Source of the DNA: Bacteroides neonati
GTDB taxonomy: Bacteria; Bacteroidota; Bacteroidia; Bacteroidales; Bacteroidaceae
Reading direction: 5' to 3'
DNA: 64,000 nt
NCBI RefSeq assembly: GCF_000499785.1
Contig: NZ_HG726021.1
Location: 126,717-190,716 of the forward strand
This document shows positions 32,978 to 41,875 of the stretch, piece after piece. A program made the translations under genes and the position numbers. The notes below the pieces were generated by a model. The model was not told the origin of the DNA, ran no database searches, and was given only the letters and a program-made list of their open reading frames with translations. The first letter of the stretch is position 1, and every line of letters starts with the position of its first letter.

Positions 32978-33184
32978 TTAGTTATTTCGGGTGACTAATA
33001 CATCATCGATACGACCAGCTTCGGAAACGGTGAAAGAATAACCTTCCGGTTTCATTTTTTGAATAGCCGATCTGATAACGGAGGACTTAATGACACGATT
33101 CTTGATAACTCTACCCTCTCCGACTGGAATGGCTAACAGAGTGTCTTTCACTGAAATTTTGGTTTTAATTTTTGCTTCTGTCAT
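32978..33184 (-). CDS. Small unknown protein, first minus gene beyond the switch region
   Basis: 68 residues, basic. ISVKDTLLAIPVGEGRVIKN and VIRSAIQKMKPEGYSFTVSEAGRIDDVLVTR resemble short Bacteroidales phage proteins predicted to bind DNA. It is divergent from the repressor gene across the operator region and is therefore a candidate Cro-like or early regulator. This is inference. Confidence 0.6.
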   Translation of the reverse strand: MTEAKIKTKISVKDTLLAIPVGEGRVIKNRVIKSSVIRSAIQKMKPEGYSFTVSEAGRIDDVLVTRNN

Positions 33185-33226
33185 AACTTTATCTTACTTT
33201 TGAGGATTATTAAATTTTGTACCCTG

Positions 33227-33304
33227 TATTAGTAGTATCGGTACTAATATTGAATGCAAATATAAACGGTATTCCGTTCATAAACAAGATGAAGTGAACG
33301 GAAT
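33227..33304. promoter_or_regulatory. Two inverted-repeat operators of the lysogeny switch
   Basis: Repeat 1: TATTAGTA (33227-33234) with TACTAATA (33242-33249). Repeat 2: ATTCCGTTCA (33271-33280) with TGAACGGAAT (33295-33304). Both are perfect. The left arm of repeat 2 also forms AACGG-TATT-CCGTT with its flank. They fill the 154-base divergent gap between the early gene at 33184 and the repressor at 33339, where a phage switch is expected. Confidence 0.65.
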
Positions 33305-33338
33305 ATTGCAATTTAGACAAATTATAAATAAAAAAACA

Positions 33339-33689
33339 ATGGAATCAACTATAAATGAAAGAGTTAATATACTATTCAAAAATAGTGGTGAAAGAAGTAT
33401 AAGAAGTTATGCTATAAAAATAGGAGTTGCTCCAACGACATTGAACGAATGTATTAAAGGGGCTGAGCCAAGATATTCTTTATTAAATTCGATTTTAAAC
33501 GGTAATCCGTCTATCTCGGCAGAATGGCTTCTTGTAGGAAAAGGAAATATGACCAAACATGATTCGTCTGATTCTGCTGAAATTGAAGAACTTAAAAATG
33601 AAATAATTTCTCTTAAGGCAGAAAATAAAGTGCTTCGAGAGATAGTAGGTCTCGGAGAGAAAAAAGAATCTAATACCAAGACTGCATAA
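33339..33689 (+). CDS. Phage repressor-like HTH protein with coiled-coil tail
   Basis: 116 residues from ATG 33339. The frame opens at ATG 33294, but that start lies in the operator. An N-terminal helix-turn-helix (RSIRSYAIKIGVAPTTLNECIKG) is followed by PSISAEWLLVGKGNM, a typical end of Bacteroidales phage XRE repressors, and a leucine-zipper-like helix (EIEELKNEIISLKAENKVLREIV). There is no S24 peptidase domain, so it is not self-cleaving; UmuD or an ImmA-type peptidase could matter for induction. Confidence 0.8.
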   Translation: MESTINERVNILFKNSGERSIRSYAIKIGVAPTTLNECIKGAEPRYSLLNSILNGNPSISAEWLLVGKGNMTKHDSSDSAEIEELKNEIISLKAENKVLREIVGLGEKKESNTKTA

Positions 33690-33741
33690 TAATTGACTTT
33701 GAAACACGAAAGAGAGTAAGATAGCCAAAATCACAAGTAAT

Positions 33742-34551
33742 ATGAACAAAGCATTAAAATACATTCCCATCATTATCCTAGTAATGCTTTCGTCATGTGG
33801 AAATCGCTCTAATAGTCTAAACGAAAGTAGCGATGTAAAGCAAGAGAAAAAACAGATAATAAAATACAAGATGCTTGCAGCATCTGTTTTTAAATCGACT
33901 ACCAAAGAGTGTCATATATGGACTCTTGAAGAGATAAAGACAGGAGATGAAGTGAACATTATGAGAACTGAGCTGCAATTAAATCCCGATAAAGTCATCT
34001 ATCTGTATAGTGATAGCACACTTGATGTAGGCCATTATTATGCATCGTATTCGAATTTTTTCCAAGGAAACCCAAGGCAGTCATTTTATGGTTCAAATGA
34101 GGAAGCCAATAACCAGCTAGTAGAAGAGCAAAGTGTAGCTGATCTCATCTTTGAGTTAAACCAGCCTGCCGATCTCAATGATATAGAAGACGTACGCAAA
34201 TTTCTAATTAAAGCGGAAAAGGCAGAGAGAAAGGTTGCACGCATATCAAACGATGAGCTCGACAGGGCATTGTTGTTATTTCAAAAGAAATACTTTAATG
34301 TGGCTCGTAGAGTGTATTTCAACAGTGTAAGGGACAAATTATGGGAGAAAAATATTCAGGTATCAATGTCTGGACGCGATATAACGTTTACAGGATATAT
34401 GTTTGTAGATAATATGGTAAAAAAGGATACATATCTCGAAGTAAAGAATGAATTGACTAATCTTAGATTCAAGACTATTGGATTTAAAGCATTTGATGGG
34501 GATGACAGAACCTATTGGGAGCTTGATTCTAAGAAAGATAGTGAATTGTAA
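33742..34551 (+). CDS. Lipoprotein expressed beside the repressor
   Basis: 269 residues. Signal MNKALKYIPIIILVMLSSC has a lipobox at Cys 19. The mature part is soluble, mixed and rich in charged residues, without known domain. It lies 52 bases after the repressor on the same strand and is probably transcribed in the lysogen. Prophage lipoproteins at this place often alter the cell surface or exclude other phages; here that is inference. The frame stays open for 40 codons after its TAA (see findings). Confidence 0.75.
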   Translation: MNKALKYIPIIILVMLSSCGNRSNSLNESSDVKQEKKQIIKYKMLAASVFKSTTKECHIWTLEEIKTGDEVNIMRTELQLNPDKVIYLYSDSTLDVGHYYASYSNFFQGNPRQSFYGSNEEANNQLVEEQSVADLIFELNQPADLNDIEDVRKFLIKAEKAERKVARISNDELDRALLLFQKKYFNVARRVYFNSVRDKLWEKNIQVSMSGRDITFTGYMFVDNMVKKDTYLEVKNELTNLRFKTIGFKAFDGDDRTYWELDSKKDSEL

Positions 34552-34675
34552 AATGAAAACAACTCACAATGTCGCTTTTGCGGAACCAAGTGCAATATAG
34601 TATTGGCCAAGCATTCTATGAAGAACGAAAAAGTATCTTTTATTAAGAAAACAACAATAAACATCAAGTTTTAAG

Positions 34676-34963
34676 ATGAACAGGAATGATACATATAATA
34701 AGGATTCGAGCTTCAAATATCTCATTGATTATGGCATCTCCAATAAAATTGGCGACCTATATTACAAGCAGCTGATAAATGGGTTCTATGTTGTGTTATG
34801 GGTGTCATGTAGAGATATTGATCTGTATTTATGCAAGTGGCTTCCAGATAATCATGAAGATATAAATGACTCCAATACACTCTGGAAGATATCGGGATTC
34901 AACTCTAACAATGCGGAGAAAGTAAAAGAATTTAAAAGTAATATCTTGTGCATTGACATATAG
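34676..34963 (+). CDS. Small unknown protein next to the attachment site
   Basis: 95 residues, soluble, rich in Asp/Asn/Tyr. No motif recognised. It is the last gene before attR. Bases 34964-35068 hold no gene I can support. Confidence 0.6.
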   Translation: MNRNDTYNKDSSFKYLIDYGISNKIGDLYYKQLINGFYVVLWVSCRDIDLYLCKWLPDNHEDINDSNTLWKISGFNSNNAEKVKEFKSNILCIDI

Positions 34964-35068
34964 CATCAATTTCAATAAATAGAATCGCTCTTTGAACTAT
35001 CTTATAACCAATTGGCTCAACCGTTATAAGTAACTGAAAATAAATCGATTGAAAACATCGAAATATCG

Positions 35069-35111
35069 CTTTGGGAGCAGGGGGTCGTGGGTTCGAATCC
35101 CGCTACCCCGA
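35069..35111 (+). other. 3' half of tRNA-Pro(UGG): prophage attachment site (attR)
   Basis: The segment begins in the anticodon loop (TTTGGGAGCAG), continues through the variable region and T-arm (GTGGG TTCGAAT CCCGC) and ends with the acceptor strand TACCCCG plus A. The 5' half (acceptor CGGGGTA, D-arm) is absent upstream, where unrelated A/T-rich sequence is found. This is the expected result of integration into the anticodon-loop region of a tRNA-Pro gene, with the full gene at the other prophage end. Confidence 0.85.
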
Positions 35112-35112
35112 C

Positions 35113-35159
35113 AAAAGAGAAAAGCAATTACATAATCTATGTAATTGCTTTTCTCTTTT
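35113..35159. terminator. Bidirectional terminator with 22-bp perfect stem
   Basis: 35113-35134 and 35138-35159 are exact inverted copies around loop ATC, with A-run 5' and T-run 3'. It ends the tRNA-Pro transcript and the minus-strand trmN6 transcript. Confidence 0.9.
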
Positions 35160-35160
35160 T

Positions 35161-35865
35161 TTATAGCTTCATGTAATAATCTTTGGTTAAAGCGATGTAT
35201 TCCTGACTATATTGATGTCTCGAAATTTCGGTTAGCAACTCTTCTGTATAACAATCCTGTTCTTTGAATGTAAAATTGATTAAAGTGCGCTTGGGGGCTG
35301 CACCAGGTTTAGTGATAACAAATAGTTGTCGCTCCGGATACAGATGGTATTCAAGGGCGATACTCTTCACCTTTTCGGATACATCGGTTGGGATAACAAT
35401 ACAGAATGTGCCATTATGACCGAGTAAGGCACTAACTCCTTCGATTAAATCTTCGTAACTCAGTTCGTTGGTATGCCGGGCGGTACTTCTTTGTCCGTCG
35501 GGACACTTCATTGAATCGATAAAATAAGGAGGGTTGGAGACAATCAAGTCGAACGCAAGTGCGGGGCGATAAGATTTAAAATCGGCTCGAACTACCTCTA
35601 TCCTACTCTGCCAAGGAGAGCGTTCTATGTTTTCAATAGCTTGTATGGAAGCATCTTTATCTATTTCAAGTGCTGCAATGGTAGCTTGACTTCGCTGTGC
35701 AAGCATGAGTGCAACCAGACCGGTACCGGTGCCGATGTCGAGTATCCGAAGCGCATCTTTGGCGGGTGCCCATGCGCCTAATAACACGCCATCGGTTCCT
35801 ACCTTCATAGCGCACTTGTCATGCCATACTGTAAATTGTTTAAATTGGAAATATGAATTGGCCAT
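35161..35865 (-). CDS. trmN6: tRNA1(Val) (adenine(37)-N6)-methyltransferase
   Basis: 234 residues. SAM-binding motif I is ILDIGTGTGLVALMLAQR. The catalytic SNPPYF is the NPPY motif of N6-adenine and small-domain methyltransferases. FKQFTVWHDKCAMKVGTDGVLLGAW at the start is typical of the TrmN6/YfiC family. It methylates A37 of tRNA-Val. First chromosomal gene after the prophage. Confidence 0.9.
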   Translation of the reverse strand: MANSYFQFKQFTVWHDKCAMKVGTDGVLLGAWAPAKDALRILDIGTGTGLVALMLAQRSQATIAALEIDKDASIQAIENIERSPWQSRIEVVRADFKSYRPALAFDLIVSNPPYFIDSMKCPDGQRSTARHTNELSYEDLIEGVSALLGHNGTFCIVIPTDVSEKVKSIALEYHLYPERQLFVITKPGAAPKRTLINFTFKEQDCYTEELLTEISRHQYSQEYIALTKDYYMKL

Positions 35866-35961
35866 TTGCTAATATTTTAAGAGAATCGTCAAAAATAAAT
35901 AATAATAGCGAGATAGTCACGCATCTGTATCATTATTTGGCATTGTTTTTGTGATTTTATT

Positions 35962-36002
35962 GAATGCATTCTTCGTTATTAATGAAGAATCAATTAACTT
36001 TG
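35962..36002 (+). promoter_or_regulatory. lon promoter with inverted repeats
   Basis: TAACTTTG (35995-36002) is the -7 box. Upstream are the palindrome GAATGCATTC (35962-35971) and the inverted repeat ATTCTTC (35968-35974) / GAAGAAT (35984-35990), which cover the -33 area. Candidate stress-regulator site. Confidence 0.45.
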
Positions 36003-36048
36003 CGGGCGATTTATGCCTATCACTATGACATAAACTAATTTATACGAA

Positions 36049-38523
36049 ATGATGAAAGAAAGATACTTAAGAGAAATGGAAGATACGGACAACAATGCAT
36101 TTTCATTAATAGCCGATTTCGGTGGCAATGATGAACAGATGATTGACGTAAAAATAAAGTCTGGCGAAACGCTTCCTGTTCTTCCTCTTCGCAATATGGT
36201 GTTGTTCCCTGGAGTATTTATGCCTGTTTCGGTAGGACGAAAGTCATCACTCAAACTGATTCGTGAGGCAGAAAAGAAGAATCTAAATATTGCTGTTGTT
36301 TGTCAAAAGGTAGCTCAGGTGGACGAACCGGGGTTTGAAGACTTGCATACTATTGGTACCATTGGTAAAATCATACGCATTCTCGAAATGCCCGATCAGA
36401 CAACTACGGTCATCTTACAGGGGCTCAAACGTTTCGAACTTCAAAACATAACAGAAACCCATCCTTACCTACGAGGCGAAGTACAACTACTCGAAGAAGA
36501 CATTCCTTCGAAAAAGGATAAAGAATTTCAGGCACTTGTAGACAGCTGCAAGGATCTGACGATTCGCTATATCAAATCATCGGATTTATTGCATCAGGAC
36601 TCGGCCTTTGCCATTAAGAACATCGAAAGCAATATGTTTTTGGTCGATTTCATTTGTACAAACCTTCCTTTGAAAAAAGATGAGAAGATAGAGCTGCTTC
36701 GCATCGACTCACTCAGAGAGCGGGCGTATCGTTTATTAGAGATATTGAACCGCGAAGTTCAGCTATCCGAGATAAAGGCGTCGATTCAAATGCGTGCACG
36801 CGAAGATATTGATCAACAACAGCGCGAATATTTCTTGCAACAGCAGATTAAAACCATACAAGATGAATTGGGTGGCGGCGGTCAGGAGCAGGAAATTGAA
36901 GAGCTACGTGCCAAAGCAATGAAAATGAAGTGGAACGAAGAAGTAATGGCCGTTTTTCTTAAAGAACTGGCTAAGCTTGAACGTACCCATCCTCAATCGC
37001 CTGATTATAGCATTCAGTTGAATTATATTCAAACTATGCTGAGTTTGCCATGGGGTATTTACTCTAACGACAACTTGAACTTGAAGAATGCCGAGAAGAC
37101 ATTGAATAAAGATCATTATGGTTTGGAGAAGGTGAAAGAGCGCATCTTGGAGCACTTAGCGGTATTGAAGTTGAAGGGTGATATGAAATCGCCTATTATC
37201 TGTCTGTACGGCCCTCCGGGAGTTGGTAAAACCTCTTTGGGAAAATCAATTGCTTCGGCATTGAAACGCAAATACATTCGTATGTCGTTGGGTGGTGTGC
37301 ATGATGAAGCCGAGATACGCGGACATCGCAAAACCTATATCGGTGCCATGCCGGGTAGAGTGATCAAGAGCTTGATCAAAGCCGGTTCCTCGAACCCTGT
37401 CTTCATTCTCGATGAGATTGATAAAGTAACGGCCGATCGTCAAGGCGATCCTTCATCGGCTTTGCTCGAGGTACTTGACCCCGAACAAAACACAACATTC
37501 CATGATAACTTCTTGGATGTGGATTATGATTTGTCGAAAGTGATGTTTATTGCCACTGCCAACAATTTGAACTCCATTCCCGGTCCATTGCTCGACCGCA
37601 TGGAGCTGATTGAAGTAAGCGGATACATTACCGAGGAGAAAGTCGAAATTGCTCGTAAACACCTTGTTCCGAAGGCACTTGAAGCAGCCGGAATGAGTAA
37701 GAATGATATCAAGATACCTAAAGAGACGTTAGAAGCCATCATCGAATCGTACACACGCGAAAGTGGAGTACGTGAGTTGGAGAAAAAGATTGGTAAGATT
37801 CTCCGTAAATCGGCTCGTCAATATGCGACAGATGGTTATTTCCTTAAGTCTGAGATTAAACCGGCCGATTTGTATGACTTCCTCGGAGCTCCCGAATATA
37901 GTCGTGATAAATATCAAGGCAATGAGTATGCCGGTGTGGTAACCGGGCTTGCTTGGACAGCCGTAGGAGGCGAAATCTTATTTGTAGAAACGAGTTTGAG
38001 TCGTGGCAAAGGCGGACGTCTTACCTTGACCGGAAACTTGGGAGACGTCATGAAAGAGTCGGCCATGCTCGCACTGGAATACATTAAATCTCATGCTTCC
38101 GTACTCGATTTGGACGAAGATATTTTCGACAACTGGAATATCCATGTACACGTGCCTGAAGGGGCTATTCCCAAGGATGGTCCTTCGGCAGGTATTACCA
38201 TGGCAACTTCACTTGCTTCGGCACTTACACAACGCAAGGTAAAAGCAAATCTGGCTATGACGGGCGAGATTACGCTTCGCGGCAAAGTGCTTCCGGTTGG
38301 GGGTATCAAAGAAAAGATTCTGGCTGCCAAACGTGCCGGTATCAAGGAGATTATAATGAGTGTTGAGAATAAAAAGAACATTGATGAAATTCAGGAAATC
38401 TATCTCAAAGGCCTGACATTTCATTATGTGAGTGATATAAAAGAGGTATTTAACATTGCGCTTACGAACGAAAAGGTAGCCGATGCTATTGACTTAACTG
38501 CAAAGAAAGCCAACAAAGAATGA
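36049..38523 (+). CDS. lon: Lon ATP-dependent protease
   Basis: 824 residues, normal length. The N-terminal LON substrate domain starts near residue 45 ([19 protein letters not shown]). The AAA+ Walker A is GPPGVGKTS near residue 388 and Walker B is FILDEIDK. The C-terminal serine protease carries the Ser in DGPSAG (about 712) and the Lys in [14 protein letters not shown] (about 755). It degrades misfolded and regulatory proteins in the cytosol, including many antitoxins, which matters for the TA systems of prophage 1. It overlaps tgt by four bases. Confidence 0.97.
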   Translation: MMKERYLREMEDTDNNAFSLIADFGGNDEQMIDVKIKSGETLPVLPLRNMVLFPGVFMPVSVGRKSSLKLIREAEKKNLNIAVVCQKVAQVDEPGFEDLHTIGTIGKIIRILEMPDQTTTVILQGLKRFELQNITETHPYLRGEVQLLEEDIPSKKDKEFQALVDSCKDLTIRYIKSSDLLHQDSAFAIKNIESNMFLVDFICTNLPLKKDEKIELLRIDSLRERAYRLLEILNREVQLSEIKASIQMRAREDIDQQQREYFLQQQIKTIQDELGGGGQEQEIEELRAKAMKMKWNEEVMAVFLKELAKLERTHPQSPDYSIQLNYIQTMLSLPWGIYSNDNLNLKNAEKTLNKDHYGLEKVKERILEHLAVLKLKGDMKSPIICLYGPPGVGKTSLGKSIASALKRKYIRMSLGGVHDEAEIRGHRKTYIGAMPGRVIKSLIKAGSSNPVFILDEIDKVTADRQGDPSSALLEVLDPEQNTTFHDNFLDVDYDLSKVMFIATANNLNSIPGPLLDRMELIEVSGYITEEKVEIARKHLVPKALEAAGMSKNDIKIPKETLEAIIESYTRESGVRELEKKIGKILRKSARQYATDGYFLKSEIKPADLYDFLGAPEYSRDKYQGNEYAGVVTGLAWTAVGGEILFVETSLSRGKGGRLTLTGNLGDVMKESAMLALEYIKSHASVLDLDEDIFDNWNIHVHVPEGAIPKDGPSAGITMATSLASALTQRKVKANLAMTGEITLRGKVLPVGGIKEKILAAKRAGIKEIIMSVENKKNIDEIQEIYLKGLTFHYVSDIKEVFNIALTNEKVADAIDLTAKKANKE

Positions 38524-39650
38524 CATTTGAACTACAACATACAGACGCTAAAAGCAATGCCCGGGCAGGTTTGATTACAACAGACCACGGGCAGATTCAG
38601 ACGCCCATATTTATGCCCGTAGGTACCATAGGTACGGTAAAAGGTGTACATCAAACAGAACTAAAAGAGGATATTCAAGCTCAAATTATTCTGGGAAATA
38701 CGTATCACCTCTATCTCCGCCCGGGATTGGAAGTGCTCGAGAAGGCGGGTGGACTACATAAGTTCAATAGCTTCGACCGTCCGATGTTAACAGACAGTGG
38801 TGGCTTTCAGGTATTCTCGTTGGCCGGTATCAGAAAGTTGAGAGAGGAAGGAGCTGAATTTAGATCGCATATCGACGGCAGCAAACACATCTTTACCCCC
38901 GAACGGGTGATGGATATTGAGCGTATCATCGGTGCCGATATCATGATGGCTTTTGATGAGTGTCCTCCGGGAGATTCTGACTACGCGTATGCCAAAAAGT
39001 CACTAGGACTGACACATCGTTGGCTCGACAGATGTATTCAGCGTTTCAATGAAACCGAACCGAAATACGGTTATCAACAGTCTCTTTTCCCTATCGTGCA
39101 GGGCTGTGTTTACCCCGATTTACGTAAAGAATCAGCCGAATTTATTGCTTCGAAAGGAGCTGATGGCAATGCAATTGGCGGATTGGCAGTAGGCGAACCT
39201 GTCGATAAGATGTACGAGATGATTGAGTTGGTAAATGAGATTTTGCCTAAAGATAAGCCCCGTTATTTGATGGGTGTGGGTACTCCGGTCAATATTCTCG
39301 AAGGTATTGAACGCGGTGTAGACATGTTCGACTGTGTGATGCCTACCCGTAACGGACGAAACGGAATGATCTTTACCAAAGACGGTATCATGAATATGCG
39401 AAATAAAAAGTGGGAAATGGACTTCTCTCCTATCGAGATCGATGGGGCTTCGTCTGTCGATACACTGTATAGCAAGGCTTATTTGCGGCATTTATTTCAT
39501 GCACAGGAGTTGTTGGCTATGCAGATAGCCTCTATACATAACTTGGCATTTTATCTCTGGTTAGTGGGCGAAGCACGCAAGCACATTATTGCCGGTGATT
39601 TCTCTACCTGGAAACCTATGATGGTAAAAAGGGTCTCAACAAGACTATAA
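38520..39650 (+). CDS. tgt: tRNA-guanine transglycosylase
   Basis: 376 residues. DSGGFQVFS and DECPPGD carry the catalytic and substrate-binding Asp residues, and IVQGCVYPDLR and GGLAVGE are typical. It swaps guanine 34 for preQ1 in queuosine tRNAs. The usual C-terminal zinc site (CxCxxC ... H) is missing: the corresponding stretch reads IDGASSVDTLYSKAYLRHL, with only the later His (SIHNL) kept. Everything else is intact. It overlaps lon by four bases and lies four bases before the next gene. Confidence 0.95.
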   Translation: MTFELQHTDAKSNARAGLITTDHGQIQTPIFMPVGTIGTVKGVHQTELKEDIQAQIILGNTYHLYLRPGLEVLEKAGGLHKFNSFDRPMLTDSGGFQVFSLAGIRKLREEGAEFRSHIDGSKHIFTPERVMDIERIIGADIMMAFDECPPGDSDYAYAKKSLGLTHRWLDRCIQRFNETEPKYGYQQSLFPIVQGCVYPDLRKESAEFIASKGADGNAIGGLAVGEPVDKMYEMIELVNEILPKDKPRYLMGVGTPVNILEGIERGVDMFDCVMPTRNGRNGMIFTKDGIMNMRNKKWEMDFSPIEIDGASSVDTLYSKAYLRHLFHAQELLAMQIASIHNLAFYLWLVGEARKHIIAGDFSTWKPMMVKRVSTRL

Positions 39651-39653
39651 AGC

Positions 39654-40751
39654 ATGAGAAGTAATCGATTCATCAAACAACTGGACTGGTATATCATCAA
39701 GAAATTCTTGGGGACGTACGTGTTTGCTATTGCACTGATTATCTCCATTGCAGTAGTATTCGACTTTAATGAAAAGATGGATAAGTTCATGGAGCATCAA
39801 GCTCCTTGGACGGCCATTGTTTTTCAGTATTACATGAACTTCATCCCCTATTTCGCCAACCTGTTTAGTCCGCTGTTTGTTTTCATTGCCGTTATTTTCT
39901 TCACTTCCAAGCTTGCCGAGAATTCTGAAATTATAGCCATGTTCTCCACCGGCATGAGCTTTAAACGAATGATGCGCCCTTATATGATATCGGCGGCTAT
40001 CATTGCGTTAACGACCTTTGCTTTGGGATCTTATATCATCCCGAAGGGTAGCGTTACGCGTTTGAATTTCGAAGATCGGTATGTGAAGAAGAAAAAAACA
40101 AGTGCTGTGAGCAATGTTCAGCTCGAAGTAGATAGCGGAGTGATAGCTTATATCGATAACTATTCTGACTATAACAAAACGGGCAATCGCTTCTCATTGG
40201 ATAAGTTTGTCGACAAGAAGCTTGTTTCGCATCTGACGGCTCGACGCATCACTTACGATACGACAACAGTTAATAAATGGACCATCCACGATTATATGAT
40301 TCGAAACCTCGACGGCTTGAAGGAAACGATCACGAAAGGCGACCGGGTAGATTCGATTATCAATATGGACCCGTCCGACTTCCTCATTATGAAGAACCAG
40401 CAAGAGATGCTTACCAGCCCGCAATTGAGCGAATACATTGATAAGCAAAAGCGTCGTGGTTTTGCCAATATCAAGGAGTTTGAGATCGAATACCATAAGC
40501 GTATTGCCATGTCGTTCGCTTCATTTATCCTGACCATTATCGGCGTGTCGCTTTCTTCCAAGAAAACAAAAGGAGGTATGGGGCTTCATTTGGGTATTGG
40601 GCTTGCTTTGAGTTTCTCCTATATCCTGTTCCAAACCATTGCGGCCACTTTCGCCGTAAGTGGTAATATGCCCCCTGTGGTGGCGGTATGGATTCCGAAT
40701 ATACTATACTCGTTTATTGCATTCTATCTTTATAAGAAAGCACCCAAATAA
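39654..40751 (+). CDS. LptF/LptG-family LPS export permease
   Basis: 365 residues, YjgP/YjgQ family. It has three N-terminal transmembrane segments (about 17-40, 55-80, 98-120), a periplasmic beta-jelly-roll domain (about 130-260) and three C-terminal segments. It forms the inner-membrane part of the Lpt machine that moves lipopolysaccharide to the outer membrane. It is co-transcribed with lon and tgt. Whether it is LptF or LptG cannot be told from this copy alone. Confidence 0.9.
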   Translation: MRSNRFIKQLDWYIIKKFLGTYVFAIALIISIAVVFDFNEKMDKFMEHQAPWTAIVFQYYMNFIPYFANLFSPLFVFIAVIFFTSKLAENSEIIAMFSTGMSFKRMMRPYMISAAIIALTTFALGSYIIPKGSVTRLNFEDRYVKKKKTSAVSNVQLEVDSGVIAYIDNYSDYNKTGNRFSLDKFVDKKLVSHLTARRITYDTTTVNKWTIHDYMIRNLDGLKETITKGDRVDSIINMDPSDFLIMKNQQEMLTSPQLSEYIDKQKRRGFANIKEFEIEYHKRIAMSFASFILTIIGVSLSSKKTKGGMGLHLGIGLALSFSYILFQTIAATFAVSGNMPPVVAVWIPNILYSFIAFYLYKKAPK

Positions 40752-40773
40752 CGGGAAGAGACACGTTAAACGT

Positions 40774-40827
40774 AAAATACCGTCCGGATTTGCAGTAAGC
40801 AAATGTCCGGACGGTATTTTTTTGTTG
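40774..40827 (+). terminator. Terminator of the lon-tgt-lpt operon
   Basis: AAAATACCGTCCGGA (40774-40788) pairs with TCCGGACGGTATTTT (40806-40820). Inner ATTTGC/GCAAAT extends the stem. T-run follows. Confidence 0.92.
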
Positions 40828-40910
40828 TATACATTTCCTCTTTTGTCTATCCGACGAACAAGTGACTTGTTTGTCAGATTCCCCCTTTCTCCTGATGCTC
40901 AGCTCTTGGA

Positions 40911-41420
40911 TTATCCGAGTTGCTTAACATGAGCAGAAAGTTCTGCAGCAGAGATGTTTTTGGCAATAATAACACCATTTCCATCTAGTAAATAGTTAGT
41001 AAATCCTCGGCTTAATCGATATTTTTTAAATATCCCGGAACCTTCGCCTCTCGTCTCCACGAAACAAGTAGGCGTAACTATTTGATCCTTACGAATAGTC
41101 TCTTTAAATATCGATTGATATTCGTCAAATGACACTGAAACCATTTCTACATTATTGTGGGTAGTCGATCGAAGCGCATTATTCAAACTTGCGTTTTGCA
41201 TCCGGGATTGCGCATCGTAACTTGCCCAAAAACTAAGTAACACATATCGACCTTTCAAGCTGTTTAAGTCGGGAACGTGCTGCCCGTTCGACGCAGATTC
41301 GATTTTAAAATCAGGGGCTACGTCGCCCACATTTAAACCTCCGGTAGGTTTATCTTTCTCTACGAAAGCGGTTAAGGAACTTATTAGTAATACAACAAAA
41401 ATCCATTTTACATACTTCAT
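40911..41420 (-). CDS. Thioredoxin-fold protein lacking the CxxC motif
   Basis: 169 residues. An N-terminal signal or anchor (YVKWIFVVLLISSLTAF) precedes the AhpC/TSA-TlpA-like fold: GDVAPDFKIES, LKGRYVLLSFWASYDAQSR, VSVSFDE, NYLLDGNGVIIAKN. At the usual WCxxC site it reads WASYDAQ, so both redox cysteines are absent. One Cys remains (TPTCFVE). It is probably periplasmic and may bind rather than oxidise or reduce partners. Confidence 0.85.
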   Translation of the reverse strand: MKYVKWIFVVLLISSLTAFVEKDKPTGGLNVGDVAPDFKIESASNGQHVPDLNSLKGRYVLLSFWASYDAQSRMQNASLNNALRSTTHNNVEMVSVSFDEYQSIFKETIRKDQIVTPTCFVETRGEGSGIFKKYRLSRGFTNYLLDGNGVIIAKNISAAELSAHVKQLG

Positions 41421-41875
41421 GTAATGCGGTTTTAGTTAATACTGGCTGATTCACAATGTTTTGTAAGCTTGTTTATAGCCTATTATACAACAATTGTAAA
41501 ACAACTTTGATTGATTCAGAATAGCGCTTTATTCTGAGCGGTTGCAAAGATAATGCTTTTATCTTATAAATCAATAGAATAGATTTTTTTTCATGTTATA
41601 TAACATATCAAACTGTATAGATTAGTGCTTATATTGGTATGCAAAACAGGCATATTTACTCGTGTTTTAGGGCTTTTACGACGTATGATTATGGCTTATC
41701 TGTTAAGATTTGACTTTTCTTTTAACTCAAAAAATCATAAGAAACTTCAATCGTATTGCAATAAGCGCTTAAAAGAAGTGCCCTCTTGATACTAAAGTGT
41801 TATTTCTTATGTTATTTAGCATAAAAATTAAGTTTTTTCGTTACTTTTGTATCCTGTAATAAGTACTATTCAACT
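41421..41875. other. 455-bp intergenic region with divergent promoters
   Basis: On the minus strand, TATCTTTG near 41549-41556 is the promoter of the thioredoxin-fold gene. On the + strand, TACTTTTG (41842-41849) is the serB promoter. A perfect 14-bp palindrome ATGTTATATAACAT lies at 41593-41606. No ORF or RNA gene is seen. Confidence 0.6.

Larger units (their letters stand above)
1..35111. mobile_element. Prophage 1, right part (left end outside window)
   Basis: Seen: tail, lysis, cargo, early recombination and repressor modules in the usual order for a temperate tailed phage, ending at a 3' tRNA-Pro fragment that is followed directly by housekeeping genes. Late genes and cargo lie on the + strand up to 19126. 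The early genes lie on the minus strand from 33184 down to 19294, so the two transcription units converge near 19200. No capsid, portal, terminase or integrase gene is in view. These should lie left of base 1, or be lost. The boundary at 35111 is inferred from the tRNA sequence; the other att site cannot be seen. Confidence 0.85.
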
